Shown piece after piece: positions 37,195 to 50,700 of a stretch of 64,000 nt of DNA. The DNA is from Camelus bactrianus (lineage: Eukaryota; Chordata; Mammalia; Artiodactyla; Camelidae). The position numbers and the translations under genes were made by a program. Numbering within the stretch: the stretch's first letter is position 1; the number at the start of each line of letters is the position of its first letter. Below the pieces are notes generated by a model that was not told the origin of the DNA, made no database searches, and was given only the letters and a program-made list of their open reading frames with translations. Where the stretch lies: contig NC_133546.1 of assembly GCF_048773025.1 (NCBI RefSeq), positions 81,225,816 through 81,289,815 on the forward strand, given 5' to 3'.

Positions 37195-40100
37195 TTGGGA
37201 TGTGTGGATTCTCACGACCTCTTCCAAGAACATGAGCGCTTTTATCATCTCTGCCATCTCTTCTATTTTAGACGTCAGGAATCTTGGACCCGTTCTTGGA
37301 GCTGAGAATCGAGTTACTTTCTCAAGGGCACGTTGACTCTCCTTATGTTTCTGCCAGTATCAGCGAGGTTCAGTAGGTCTCATGACAGTCTTTCGAGCCT
37401 GGTATGCTCTAGAGATTTCTCCATGCCGATAATCCCCACTGTAGCAGAACAACTTTCATCAATGTGTTCGCACATCTCCTCAATCCATGCAGCCAGTGTT
37501 TCTGCCAGCTTCTCTTCGTGTCTCCCATAAAGTCGACGTCAACACGACTGGGCAAGTCTGAAAATACCTCGGAGCCTCACCAGTAAGCTGATGACAGGCA
37601 GATCTTCCACTGTCTGCCCTTTCAGATTCTGGAAACAGACCCGTGAACTCAGGTCTTTGGGCAGCAGCAGTATCTCGAACTTACTCAGGTTCCCGAACAA
37701 AAGACCTAAGCCAATCTCCACATAGGGCAGCAGACCCAACATCAAACTGATCCACCCACAGAATTCTGCCCAGTTACCTTGGATCCACCAGCCGCAACAA
37801 GCCTCGTGTTACACACCAACTTTCCACCTGGAATCCAACCGGTAACTGCCATCCCCAGTGATTGATGCATCAAGTCAGTGTTGGGGGTGATGCTGCATTA
37901 GACGAGAGTTTCCTAAGGGAAATGTGATTCTATCCAGAAGGGTCCCATTGTCCTTTTCTCTTCCCTCTTTCCTTTTGTTCAGATCTGTATACACAGTACA
38001 AACGGAGGGAATAGTGTCCATGATTAGTTTATGGATTCACACGTATTTAAACTTTCTAACAGTTCACAGTACACGGAGACCCACTCAAGGAAACTCATGT
38101 TTGTGTAAAATCCATTCACCCAGATTACATATCCGTCTGTTGCTTTCTGCTGAAACACCCACACTTTCAGAACATGGATCCATTTGTTTCATGGGGGCTG
38201 AAATTCCTAGAAATGAAACCAATCCCAACGTGCACTTTCCTGTCTGTCTCTTTTGCTCTTAGTTCAGTTTTGCAGAGCTACTTGTCTTTGTTATAGGCTT
38301 ATGCCATTTCTTCTCTACGTAGGGTAGAATTAGTCATTCATTCATCCTGTTGGAAGACTTCTAAGTCTATATCCCTTTCTATGACCCACTCTGATTCAAA
38401 ACCGTCATTTGGTTTGGCTCACGATATGCACTTCTGGATCAGAATCTATGAATAGTAATACACGCGTCTGTTTTCGGAATACAAGATTGTTGAGTACATG
38501 GTAACAGCGATAATAGGTCGATGCGTGCTGAGTGATCCTTGACATCATTTTGAGTATTTTGTCTTGAATAATCATGGTTGTTTGGTATATGTCAGCCAAC
38601 TGTAACCTGTTGGTGTTTGTTTGTTTGTCTGATTGTTTGTTTTGCAAACACATTAGGCCATGCATCTCTCGTTTTGCGTCAGTAATGTAAGCTGTTCACT
38701 TAAGATAGTGCTTAAAATCACCTATGATTTCCTGCTACCCTCTCCCATCTTTAAGATTTTGATGTCCTCCTTGCCTTCTTCTTCTTACTTCTTTGCAACT
38801 CAGGCTCTTCTTGCATTTGCAATAATGGTGTTGTTATTTCCATTTCATCTTGCTACTTTTCTACTCAGGGTAGGATTCTCAATTTTTGTTTTAGGATCAG
38901 TCTCAAACTGCTGAATTCTTTTCAGGTTTGCCGGTCAGTGAATTTCCCTAGCTCTGCCGTTGTTATAAACGGTGGTCATTTGGCATAGGCTACCCTAGAT
39001 TGCAGCTTTTTCTCATTCAGGATATTTTCTATGTCTTGGCACTCCTCCCCGTGCTGCAAAATTTCTGCCGACATATCAGCTGAAACCCCTCTGGAGGTTC
39101 TGTTGTGACTAAGTTGCTTTCCTCGAGGTGCAATTTACATCACTGGGATGATCATGAAATTTGTTTATTTGAATTCAACTGCTGCTTGTTGGTCTATTTG
39201 TATTCCACCTCTTTTGGACGCTGTGTACTTCCTGAATTCGTATAGATGATACTTTCTTGGCTTTCAGCAAGTTTCATTCTGATTTTTCTACAAATTCCTT
39301 TTCAGAATTTATTATTTTATCTCTTGCTTTTCCATTTGGGATTCCTATGAGTCCTATTCTTACCTGCCTTGTCTTCACCCAGGATTCAACAGTGATGTTA
39401 GCGTTGGTTTGCACTTGCTTTTCTGTGTCTTCTTCTGATCGAGGGATTTCTGTTCCCCTGTCCTCACAGTCATTCACGAGTCCCTCTGCATTATGTAGTC
39501 TGCTTAGGATTGACTTTAGCCCAGTTTGTATCTCATCCATTGAGTTTTCTGATAATATTGGATTCTAATTTAGAGTTTCTCTTCCCCTTTTCTGGTATTC
39601 TGCCTTTTGTGATTCTGAGGCACTGTGGTTCATCAGTGTTTTCCTCACCTCCATTTTCAGAGCTTGCTCTGGTATCGTTTTGCCGTCTAGTTGTTTGAAA
39701 GCTTATTTTTTGGGCCTTCAATATCTTTGGAACTGAAAATGGTACTTCCTGTTTCTTTTACTATACTTCTTTTACTCTAAAGGTCAGGTACTATCATGTA
39801 TTTAATATAGACTTATAGGGCTTGGTTACGTGCAAACTTTAGACTCTTTGATGTACACAATTCCATGGTATTTCTGTGAGGATAATTTTCCCTAGACCTT
39901 GATGCCATGCCCTGTTCCTGTGTGTGTTGTCTGGTATAACTCTAAATCCTGGTGTAGCCTTTGTTGTAATGAACACACCATACCGCTTCAGTTAGTAGAA
40001 CTTCATTTTTATTACACTCATCTCACAATTCTGAAAGTGCACAGGGCACTTCCTCTAGTGGAAATGAAGCTTCTATAGGTTTTCAGCTCTGCATTCTTCT

Positions 40101-42459
40101 GTATGTCATTTTGAAGTGTCTGCAATACTGCCAACGTAGAGTGCGCTTGTACTTTCTACTGCCACGGGAATGTCCCAATGTTACCAGTTCTTCCCAGAGC
40201 TTCTCTGTCTACAGAAACACCAGTGGAAGCATATGTATGGATGTCATACTTCAGGGCCTGCTGGGATGATCCCGCAGACAGACCTATGTGTCCTCGGTGC
40301 ATTACCCTATCAGTACCATCCAAAATGTAGCATCTGCATTTGGGTGATAATGCTGTAAGAAATGCTTCATCTTCTCATGCTGTGGACTTTGACCACTCTT
40401 CCTAGTTCTCTCATTCTTGAGTTATGGGTTCACGAAGGCAACCACAGAGCTGTTCTGCATCGTCTGCCTCAAACCAGAGGGTAATCACAATCCAGGTTAT
40501 GAATGTAGCAGATCCTAAATCTTTTAATACTGATTTCAAACCCAACGCCCCCAGGAACCCTCAGTCCAGATGCATGATACCTCTGATTGAGCCCCACACG
40601 TGCTCTATTGGCAAAATATCAAATTGGACCCTGGTCCTGCAGATGCAGTGGATGTGGCCATAGGACATTTCGATAAACTCAACCTCACGCGCCAGTGCGG
40701 TTGCTGTCTCACTGAGTTTACAGTTCTCTTTGCTCTGTTGAAAGTACCCACCAAAACCCACAACGCACTCTAGATCCCTGAGTTGTGCGAGAGCCATCAT
40801 CTGTAGCCCTACCCCGCTTTTTCCGCTGCCTCTGCTAGCTCAGATTTGGCAGCTCGGATCTTGGTCTCAGATTCAATTGTGGGGATATTTTGAGCTGATT
40901 TCTTTGAGTTCTGTCAGCCAAGCATCTGCTGTGCACTCTGCTAATACTCAGCGCATCACCTTCAATCCCATGCCTGCTGCCCGCTTGAGAGTGTGCTTCC
41001 AAGTAAAACAGAGTTTCACCTTTGATGCTCCATTACCAGAGGTCAGATCCTGCACTGGTTTCCATTCTCTACTTTGCCTTTTCCTGCTTCCGGTTTTTCT
41101 GAGGCCTCATCCTGTCTTTGGAAGTAACAGACCACTCTTCGTGAAGTGTCCTTGCCAAGGGCTGGGTGAGTGTGTGTTTACAATGTTTTGTGTATGGTAG
41201 CTAGTGAGAGCAGTTTGCACTGGTTCTCTTCTTACTGGGCATCGAGAAATCAACACTTTTCACAAATAATTCACAGAAATTGGATATTTGTTTCGTTCCG
41301 TTTTTTTACAGCCATCGTCGGAGGGATTTTCCGAAGACTCCAGCATTGACCTTATGTTGACAAGGCAGTTGCAGTCTTTAAGAAAGTTAACAGTATCAAT
41401 TTATATGTTTTGGGATTTATATGAAAATGAATTTAGTTTTTGAAAATTACCAAATCAACCTAGAAGCCAGACTTGACAATTTCTGTAAGAATTTGTCAGC
41501 TCTAAGGAAAAACAGACAGTCTCAATGTAAAATAGCATTCCAAAAGTTTGAAGGGGACATGCCAACTCTTTTCTCTTGAAGCCTCCAACAACAAAAGGAA
41601 GAATGAAGTAACTATTGGAACCATGAAATAACCCCCATTCTGGGTTTCCCTTGTGCACCTGGTGCCCTTTACTCCCAATGACTCATACTAGGCAATGTTG
41701 GCATTTCAAGGGGTAACATTCCTCTCTAGGAGTATACAAGTAAACCTAAACAGAATATATACATTTTGGCTTGATTCCAAAAGCACCTAGAGGCATTTAA
41801 CTATGAGAATCCTGCTGCAGCTATGCTAGGCTATTGAGAACCAGGTGCTCTTCTATCAGTGCTGAGAAGGCTTAATCATCCGATCATGTTGGGTAAAGCA
41901 ATTTAACACAACCAAGTCTGCACCTCCAAGATGTAGTGCACCCGGGGCTTGACGGAAGTGAATGACTGTCCACATAAAGTGTGTCTTTAATGTGTTTGGC
42001 GAATTTTACAGTTCAGTTCACTATCTGACTTCTAATATTTCCTGTACTGTCTTGAAAAACTGAGGCCTAATACATATTCAAGTTCATTCAAAGATTCCCC
42101 TCACTTCCCACCCTCCTTTCTGCCCAAAGAATACATAAAACCAGCATTTCCTGAATCTAAGGGAAGGTCATCATTCCTTTGTGTGAGTTAAGTATTCAAT
42201 TAATATATATTTTAGTCGAGAGTATTTCACCTTTAAGGAGTTCACTGTTGTTCACCGAGTGTGAAGGAGGAGGAACTCTGATTCTAGTAGGGGCTTGCTC
42301 TCCTCCTACTGGATTTTTTGCAGCTCAGGTTCTGATCATTTGAAATGGATGCCTGAGTGGAGTGGAGGGAAGAGCATGTGATTGATAGCTAGGCACAAAC
42401 GTGGGAATAGGCTTCCCTGGGCTTGGTGCATTTCGGTCTGAATGATTCGTAAAAGCCCC
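37195..42459. repeat. Macrosatellite unit H (5265 bp)
   Basis: Carries G at 38609 (as D and F), C at 41621 (as D) and T at 42260 (as E, J, K, L). This combination is one of those that no simple branching order of the units explains. Confidence 0.95.
38860..39721 (-). mobile_element. LINE-1 ORF1 fossil in unit H
   Basis: Same as in unit D; 88-codon frame at 39540-39274. Confidence 0.85.
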
Positions 42460-45400
42460 TTGGGATGTGTGGATTCTCACGACCTCTTCCAAGAACATGA
42501 GCGCTTTTATCATCTCTGCCATCTCTTCTATTTTAGACGTCAGGAATCTTGGACCCGTTCTTGGAGCTGAGAATCGAGTTACTTTCTCAAGGGCACGTTG
42601 ACTCTCCTTATGTTTCTGCCAGTATCAGCGAGGTTCAGTAGGTCTCATGACAGTCTTTCGAGCCTGGTATGCTCTAGAGATTTCTCCATGCCGATAATCC
42701 CCACTGTAGCAGAACAACTTTCATCAATGTGTTCGCACATCTCCTCAATCCATGCAGCCAGTGTTTCTGCCAGCTTCTCTTCGTGTCTCCCATAAAGTCG
42801 ACGTCAACACGACTGGGCAAGTCTGAAAATACCTCGGAGCCTCACCAGTAAGCTGATGACAGGCAGATCTTCCACTGTCTGCCCTTTCAGATTCTGGAAA
42901 CAGACCCGTGAACTCAGGTCTTTGGGCAGCAGCAGTATCTCGAACTTACTCAGGTTCCCGAACAAAAGACCTAAGCCAATCTCCACATAGGGCAGCAGAC
43001 CCAACATCAAACTGATCCACCCACAGAATTCTGCCCAGTTACCTTGGATCCACCAGCCGCAACAAGCCTCGTGTTACACACCAACTTTCCACCTGGAATC
43101 CAACCGGTAACTGCCATCCCCAGTGATTGATGCATCAAGTCAGTGTTGGGGGTGATGCTGCATTAGACGAGAGTTTCCTAAGGGAAATGTGATTCTATCC
43201 AGAAGGGTCCCATTGTCCTTTTCTCTTCCCTCTTTCCTTTTGTTCAGATCTGTATACACAGTACAAACGGAGGGAATAGTGTCCATGATTAGTTTATGGA
43301 TTCACACGTATTTAAACTTTCTAACAGTTCACAGTACACGGAGACCCACTCAAGGAAACTCATGTTTGTGTAAAATCCATTCACCCAGATTACATATCCG
43401 TCTGTTGCTTTCTGCTGAAACACCCACACTTTCAGAACATGGATCCATTTGTTTCATGGGGGCTGAAATTCCTAGAAATGAAACCAATCCCAACGTGCAC
43501 TTTCCTGTCTGTCTCTTTTGCTCTTAGTTCAGTTTTGCAGAGCTACTTGTCTTTGTTATAGGCTTATGCCATTTCTTCTCTACGTAGGGTAGAATTAGTC
43601 ATTCATTCATCCTGTTGGAAGACTTCTAAGTCTATATCCCTTTCTATGACCCACTCTGATTCAAAACCGTCATTTGGTTTGGCTCACGATATGCACTTCT
43701 GGATCAGAATCTATGAATAGTAATACACGCGTCTGTTTTCGGAATACAAGATTGTTGAGTACATGGTAACAGCGATAATAGGTCGATGCGTGCTGAGTGA
43801 TCCTTGACATCATTTTGAGTATTTTGTCTTGAATAATCATGGTTGTTTGGTATATGTCAGCCAACTGTAACCTTTTGGTGTTTGTTTGTTTGTCTGATTG
43901 TTTGTTTTGCAAACACATTAGGCCATGCATCTCTCGTTTTGCGTCAGTAATGTAAGCTGTTCACTTAAGATAGTGCTTAAAATCACCTATGATTTCCTGC
44001 TACCCTCTCCCATCTTTAAGATTTTGATGTCCTCCTTGCCTTCTTCTTCTTACTTCTTTGCAACTCAGGCTCTTCTTGCATTTGCAATAATGGTGTTGTT
44101 ATTTCCATTTCATCTTGCTACTTTTCTACTCAGGGTAGGATTCTCAATTTTTGTTTTAGGATCAGTCTCAAACTGCTGAATTCTTTTCAGGTTTGCCGGT
44201 CAGTGAATTTCCCTAGCTCTGCCGTTGTTATAAACGGTGGTCATTTGGCATAGGCTACCCTAGATTGCAGCTTTTTCTCATTCAGGATATTTTCTATGTC
44301 TTGGCACTCCTCCCCGTGCTGCAAAATTTCTGCCGACATATCAGCTGAAACCCCTCTGGAGGTTCTGTTGTGACTAAGTTGCTTTCCTCGAGGTGCAATT
44401 TACATCACTGGGATGATCATGAAATTTGTTTATTTGAATTCAACTGCTGCTTGTTGGTCTATTTGTATTCCACCTCTTTTGGACGCTGTGTACTTCCTGA
44501 ATTCGTATAGATGATACTTTCTTGGCTTTCAGCAAGTTTCATTCTGATTTTTCTACAAATTCCTTTTCAGAATTTATTATTTTATCTCTTGCTTTTCCAT
44601 TTGGGATTCCTATGAGTCCTATTCTTACCTGCCTTGTCTTCACCCAGGATTCAACAGTGATGTTAGCGTTGGTTTGCACTTGCTTTTCTGTGTCTTCTTC
44701 TGATCGAGGGATTTCTGTTCCCCTGTCCTCACAGTCATTCACGAGTCCCTCTGCATTATGTAGTCTGCTTAGGATTGACTTTAGCCCAGTTTGTATCTCA
44801 TCCATTGAGTTTTCTGATAATATTGGATTCTAATTTAGAGTTTCTCTTCCCCTTTTCTGGTATTCTGCCTTTTGTGATTCTGAGGCACTGTGGTTCATCA
44901 GTGTTTTCCTCACCTCCATTTTCAGAGCTTGCTCTGGTATCGTTTTGCCGTCTAGTTGTTTGAAAGCTTATTTTTTGGGCCTTCAATATCTTTGGAACTG
45001 AAAATGGTACTTCCTGTTTCTTTTACTATACTTCTTTTACTCTAAAGGTCAGGTACTATCATGTATTTAATATAGACTTATAGGGCTTGGTTACGTGCAA
45101 ACTTTAGACTCTTTGATGTACACAATTCCATGGTATTTCTGTGAGGATAATTTTCCCTAGACCTTGATGCCATGCCCTGTTCCTGTGTGTGTTGTCTGGT
45201 ATAACTCTAAATCCTGGTGTAGCCTTTGTTGTAATGAACACACCATACCGCTTCAGTTAGTAGAACTTCATTTTTATTACACTCATCTCACAATTCTGAA
45301 AGTGCACAGGGCACTTCCTCTAGTGGAAATGAAGCTTCTATAGGTTTTCAGCTCTGCATTCTTCTGTATGTCATTTTGAAGTGTCTGCAATACTGCCAAC

Positions 45401-47724
45401 GTAGAGTGCGCTTGTACTTTCTACTGCCACGGGAATGTCCCAATGTTACCAGTTCTTCCCAGAGCTTCTCTGTCTACAGAAACACCAGTGGAAGCATATG
45501 TATGGATGTCATACTTCAGGGCCTGCTGGGATGATCCCGCAGACAGACCTATGTGTCCTCGGTGCATTACCCTATCAGTACCATCCAAAATGTAGCATCT
45601 GCATTTGGGTGATAATGCTGTAAGAAATGCTTCATCTTCTCATGCTGTGGACTTTGACCACTCTTCCTAGTTCTCTCATTCTTGAGTTATGGGTTCACGA
45701 AGGCAACCACAGAGCTGTTCTGCATCGTCTGCCTCAAACCAGAGGGTAATCACAATCCAGGTTATGAATGTAGCAGATCCTAAATCTTTTAATACTGATT
45801 TCAAACCCAACGCCCCCAGGAACCCTCAGTCCAGATGCATGATACCTCTGATTGAGCCCCACACGTGCTCTATTGGCAAAATATCAAATTGGACCCTGGT
45901 CCTGCAGATGCAGTGGATGTGGCCATAGGACATTTCGATAAACTCAACCTCACGCGCCAGTGCGGTTGCTGTCTCACTGAGTTTACAGTTCTCTTTGCTC
46001 TGTTGAAAGTACCCACCAAAACCCACAACGCACTCTAGATCCCTGAGTTGTGCGAGAGCCATCATCTGTAGCCCTACCCCGCTTTTTCCGCTGCCTCTGC
46101 TAGCTCAGATTTGGCAGCTCGGATCTTGGTCTCAGATTCAATTGTGGGGATATTTTGAGCTGATTTCTTTGAGTTCTGTCAGCCAAGCATCTGCTGTGCA
46201 CTCTGCTAATACTCAGCGCATCACCTTCAATCCCATGCCTGCTGCCCGCTTGAGAGTGTGCTTCCAAGTAAAACAGAGTTTCACCTTTGATGCTCCATTA
46301 CCAGAGGTCAGATCCTGCACTGGTTTCCATTCTCTACTTTGCCTTTTCCTGCTTCCGGTTTTTCTGAGGCCTCATCCTGTCTTTGGAAGTAACAGACCAC
46401 TCTTCGTGAAGTGTCCTTGCCAAGGGCTGGGTGAGTGTGTGTTTACAATGTTTTGTGTATGGTAGCTAGTGAGAGCAGTTTGCACTGGTTCTCTTCTTAC
46501 TGGGCATCGAGAAATCAACACTTTTCACAAATAATTCACAGAAATTGGATATTTGTTTCGTTCCGTTTTTTTACAGCCATCGTCGGAGGGATTTTCCGAA
46601 GACTCCAGCATTGACCTTATGTTGACAAGGCAGTTGCAGTCTTTAAGAAAGTTAACAGTATCAATTTATATGTTTTGGGATTTATATGAAAATGAATTTA
46701 GTTTTTGAAAATTACCAAATCAACCTAGAAGCCAGACTTGACAATTTCTGTAAGAATTTGTCAGCTCTAAGGAAAAACAGACAGTCTCAATGTAAAATAG
46801 CATTCCAAAAGTTTGAAGGGGACATGCCAACTCTTTTCTCTTGAAGCCTCCAACAACAAAAGGAAGAATGAAGTAACTATTGGAAGCATGAAATAACCCC
46901 CATTCTGGGTTTCCCTTGTGCACCTGGTGCCCTTTACTCCCAATGACTCATACTAGGCAATGTTGGCATTTCAAGGGGTAACATTCCTCTCTAGGAGTAT
47001 ACAAGTAAACCTAAACAGAATATATACATTTTGGCTTGATTCCAAAAGCACCTAGAGGCATTTAACTATGAGAATCCTGCTGCAGCTATGCTAGGCTATT
47101 GAGAACCAGGTGCTCTTCTATCAGTGCTGAGAAGGCTTAATCATCCGATCATGTTGGGTAAAGCAATTTAACACAACCAAGTCTGCACCTCCAAGATGTA
47201 GTGCACCCGGGGCTTGACGGAAGTGAATGACTGTCCACATAAAGTGTGTCTTTAATGTGTTTGGCGAATTTTACAGTTCAGTTCACTATCTGACTTCTAA
47301 TATTTCCTGTACTGTCTTGAAAAACTGAGGCCTAATACATATTCAAGTTCATTCAAAGATTCCCCTCACTTCCCACCCTCCTTTCTGCCCAAAGAATACA
47401 TAAAACCAGCATTTCCTGAATCTAAGGGAAGGTCATCATTCCTTTGTGTGAGTTAAGTATTCAATTAATATATATTTTAGTCGAGAGTATTTCACCTTTA
47501 AGGAGTTCACTGTTGTTCACCGAGCGTGAAGGAGGAGGAACTCTGATTCTAGTAGGGGCTTGCTCTCCTCCTACTGGATTTTTTGCAGCTCAGGTTCTGA
47601 TCATTTGAAATGGATGCCTGAGTGGAGTGGAGGGAAGAGCATGTGATTGATAGCTAGGCACAAACGTGGGAATAGGCTTCCCTGGGCTTGGTGCATTTCG
47701 GTCTGAATGATTCGTAAAAGCCCC
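42460..47724. repeat. Macrosatellite unit I (5265 bp)
   Basis: At all variant sites I tracked it carries the majority state; no private change was noticed by eye. Confidence 0.95.
44125..44986 (-). mobile_element. LINE-1 ORF1 fossil in unit I
   Basis: Same as in unit D; 88-codon frame at 44805-44539. Confidence 0.85.
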
Positions 47725-50700
47725 TTGGGATGTGTGGATTCTCACGACCTCTTCCAAGAACATGAGCGCTTTTATCATCTCTGCCATCTCTTCTATTTTA
47801 GACGTCAGGAATCTTGGACCCGTTCTTGGAGCTGAGAATCGAGTTACTTTCTCAAGGGCACGTTGACTCTCCTTATGTTTCTGCCAGTATCAGCGAGGTT
47901 CAGTAGGTCTCATGACAGTCTTTCGAGCCTGGTATGCTCTAGAGATTTCTCCATGCCGATAATCCCCACTGTAGCAGAACAACTTTCATCAATGTGTTCG
48001 CACATCTCCTCAATCCATGCAGCCAGTGTTTCTGCCAGCTTCTCTTCGTGTCTCCCATAAAGTCGACGTCAACACGACTGGGCAAGTCTGAAAATACCTC
48101 GGAGCCTCACCAGTAAGCTGATGACAGGCAGATCTTCCACTGTCTGCCCTTTCAGATTCTGGAAACAGACCCGTGAACTCAGGTCTTTGGGCAGCAGCAG
48201 TATCTCGAACTTACTCAGGTTCCCGAACAAAAGACCTAAGCCAATCTCCACATAGGGCAGCAGACCCAACATCAAACTGATCCACCCACAGAATTCTGCC
48301 CAGTTACCTTGGATCCACCAGCCGCAACAAGCCTCGTGTTACACACCAACTTTCCACCTGGAATCCAACCGGTAACTGCCATCCCCAGTGATTGATGCAT
48401 CAAGTCAGTGTTGGGGGTGATGCTGCATTAGACGAGAGTTTCCTAAGGGAAATGTGATTCTATCCAGAAGGGTCCCATTGTCCTTTTCTCTTCCCTCTTT
48501 CCTTTTGTTCAGATCTGTATACACAGTACAAACGGAGGGAATAGTGTCCATGATTAGTTTATGGATTCACACGTATTTAAACTTTCTAACAGTTCACAGT
48601 ACACGGAGACCCACTCAAGGAAACTCATGTTTGTGTAAAATCCATTCACCCAGATTACATATCCGTCTGTTGCTTTCTGCTGAAACACCCACACTTTCAG
48701 AACATGGATCCATTTGTTTCATGGGGGCTGAAATTCCTAGAAATGAAACCAATCCCAACGTGCACTTTCCTGTCTGTCTCTTTTGCTCTTAGTTCAGTTT
48801 TGCAGAGCTACTTGTCTTTGTTATAGGCTTATGCCATTTCTTCTCTACGTAGGGTAGAATTAGTCATTCATTCATCCTGTTGGAAGACTTCTAAGTCTAT
48901 ATCCCTTTCTATGACCCACTCTGATTCAAAACCGTCATTTGGTTTGGCTCACGATATGCACTTCTGGATCAGAATCTATGAATAGTAATACACGCGTCTG
49001 TTTTCGGAATACAAGATTGTTGAGTACATGGTAACAGCGATAATAGGTCGATGCGTGCTGAGTGATCCTTGACATCATTTTGAGTATTTTGTCTTGAATA
49101 ATCATGGTTGTTTGGTATATGTCAGCCAACTGTAACCTTTTGGTGTTTGTTTGTTTGTCTGATTGTTTGTTTTGCAAACACATTAGGCCATGCATCTCTC
49201 GTTTTGCGTCAGTAATGTAAGCTGTTCACTTAAGATAGTGCTTAAAATCACCTATGATTTCCTGCTACCCTCTCCCATCTTTAAGATTTTGATGTCCTCC
49301 TTGCCTTCTTCTTCTTACTTCTTTGCAACTCAGGCTCTTCTTGCATTTGCAATAATGGTGTTGTTATTTCCATTTCATCTTGCTACTTTTCTACTCAGGG
49401 TAGGATTCTCAATTTTTGTTTTAGGATCAGTCTCAAACTGCTGAATTCTTTTCAGGTTTGCCGGTCAGTGAATTTCCCTAGCTCTGCCGTTGTTATAAAC
49501 GGTGGTCATTTGGCATAGGCTACCCTAGATTGCAGCTTTTTCTCATTCAGGATATTTTCTATGTCTTGGCACTCCTCCCCGTGCTGCAAAATTTCTGCCG
49601 ACATATCAGCTGAAACCCCTCTGGAGGTTCTGTTGTGACTAAGTTGCTTTCCTCGAGGTGCAATTTACATCACTGGGATGATCATGAAATTTGTTTATTT
49701 GAATTCAACTGCTGCTTGTTGGTCTATTTGTATTCCACCTCTTTTGGACGCTGTGTACTTCCTGAATTCGTATAGATGATACTTTCTTGGCTTTCAGCAA
49801 GTTTCATTCTGATTTTTCTACAAATTCCTTTTCAGAATTTATTATTTTATCTCTTGCTTTTCCATTTGGGATTCCTATGAGTCCTATTCTTACCTGCCTT
49901 GTCTTCACCCAGGATTCAACAGTGATGTTAGCGTTGGTTTGCACTTGCTTTTCTGTGTCTTCTTCTGATCGAGGGATTTCTGTTCCCCTGTCCTCACAGT
50001 CATTCACGAGTCCCTCTGCATTATGTAGTCTGCTTAGGATTGACTTTAGCCCAGTTTGTATCTCATCCATTGAGTTTTCTGATAATATTGGATTCTAATT
50101 TAGAGTTTCTCTTCCCCTTTTCTGGTATTCTGCCTTTTGTGATTCTGAGGCACTGTGGTTCATCAGTGTTTTCCTCACCTCCATTTTCAGAGCTTGCTCT
50201 GGTATCGTTTTGCCGTCTAGTTGTTTGAAAGCTTATTTTTTGGGCCTTCAATATCTTTGGAACTGAAAATGGTACTTCCTGTTTCTTTTACTATACTTCT
50301 TTTACTCTAAAGGTCAGGTACTATCATGTATTTAATATAGACTTATAGGGCTTGGTTACGTGCAAACTTTAGACTCTTTGATGTACACAATTCCATGGTA
50401 TTTCTGTGAGGATAATTTTCCCTAGACCTTGATGCCATGCCCTGTTCCTGTGTGTGTTGTCTGGTATAACTCTAAATCCTGGTGTAGCCTTTGTTGTAAT
50501 GAACACACCATACCGCTTCAGTTAGTAGAACTTCATTTTTATTACACTCATCTCACAATTCTGAAAGTGCACAGGGCACTTCCTCTAGTGGAAATGAAGC
50601 TTCTATAGGTTTTCAGCTCTGCATTCTTCTGTATGTCATTTTGAAGTGTCTGCAATACTGCCAACGTAGAGTGCGCTTGTACTTTCTACTGCCACGGGAA

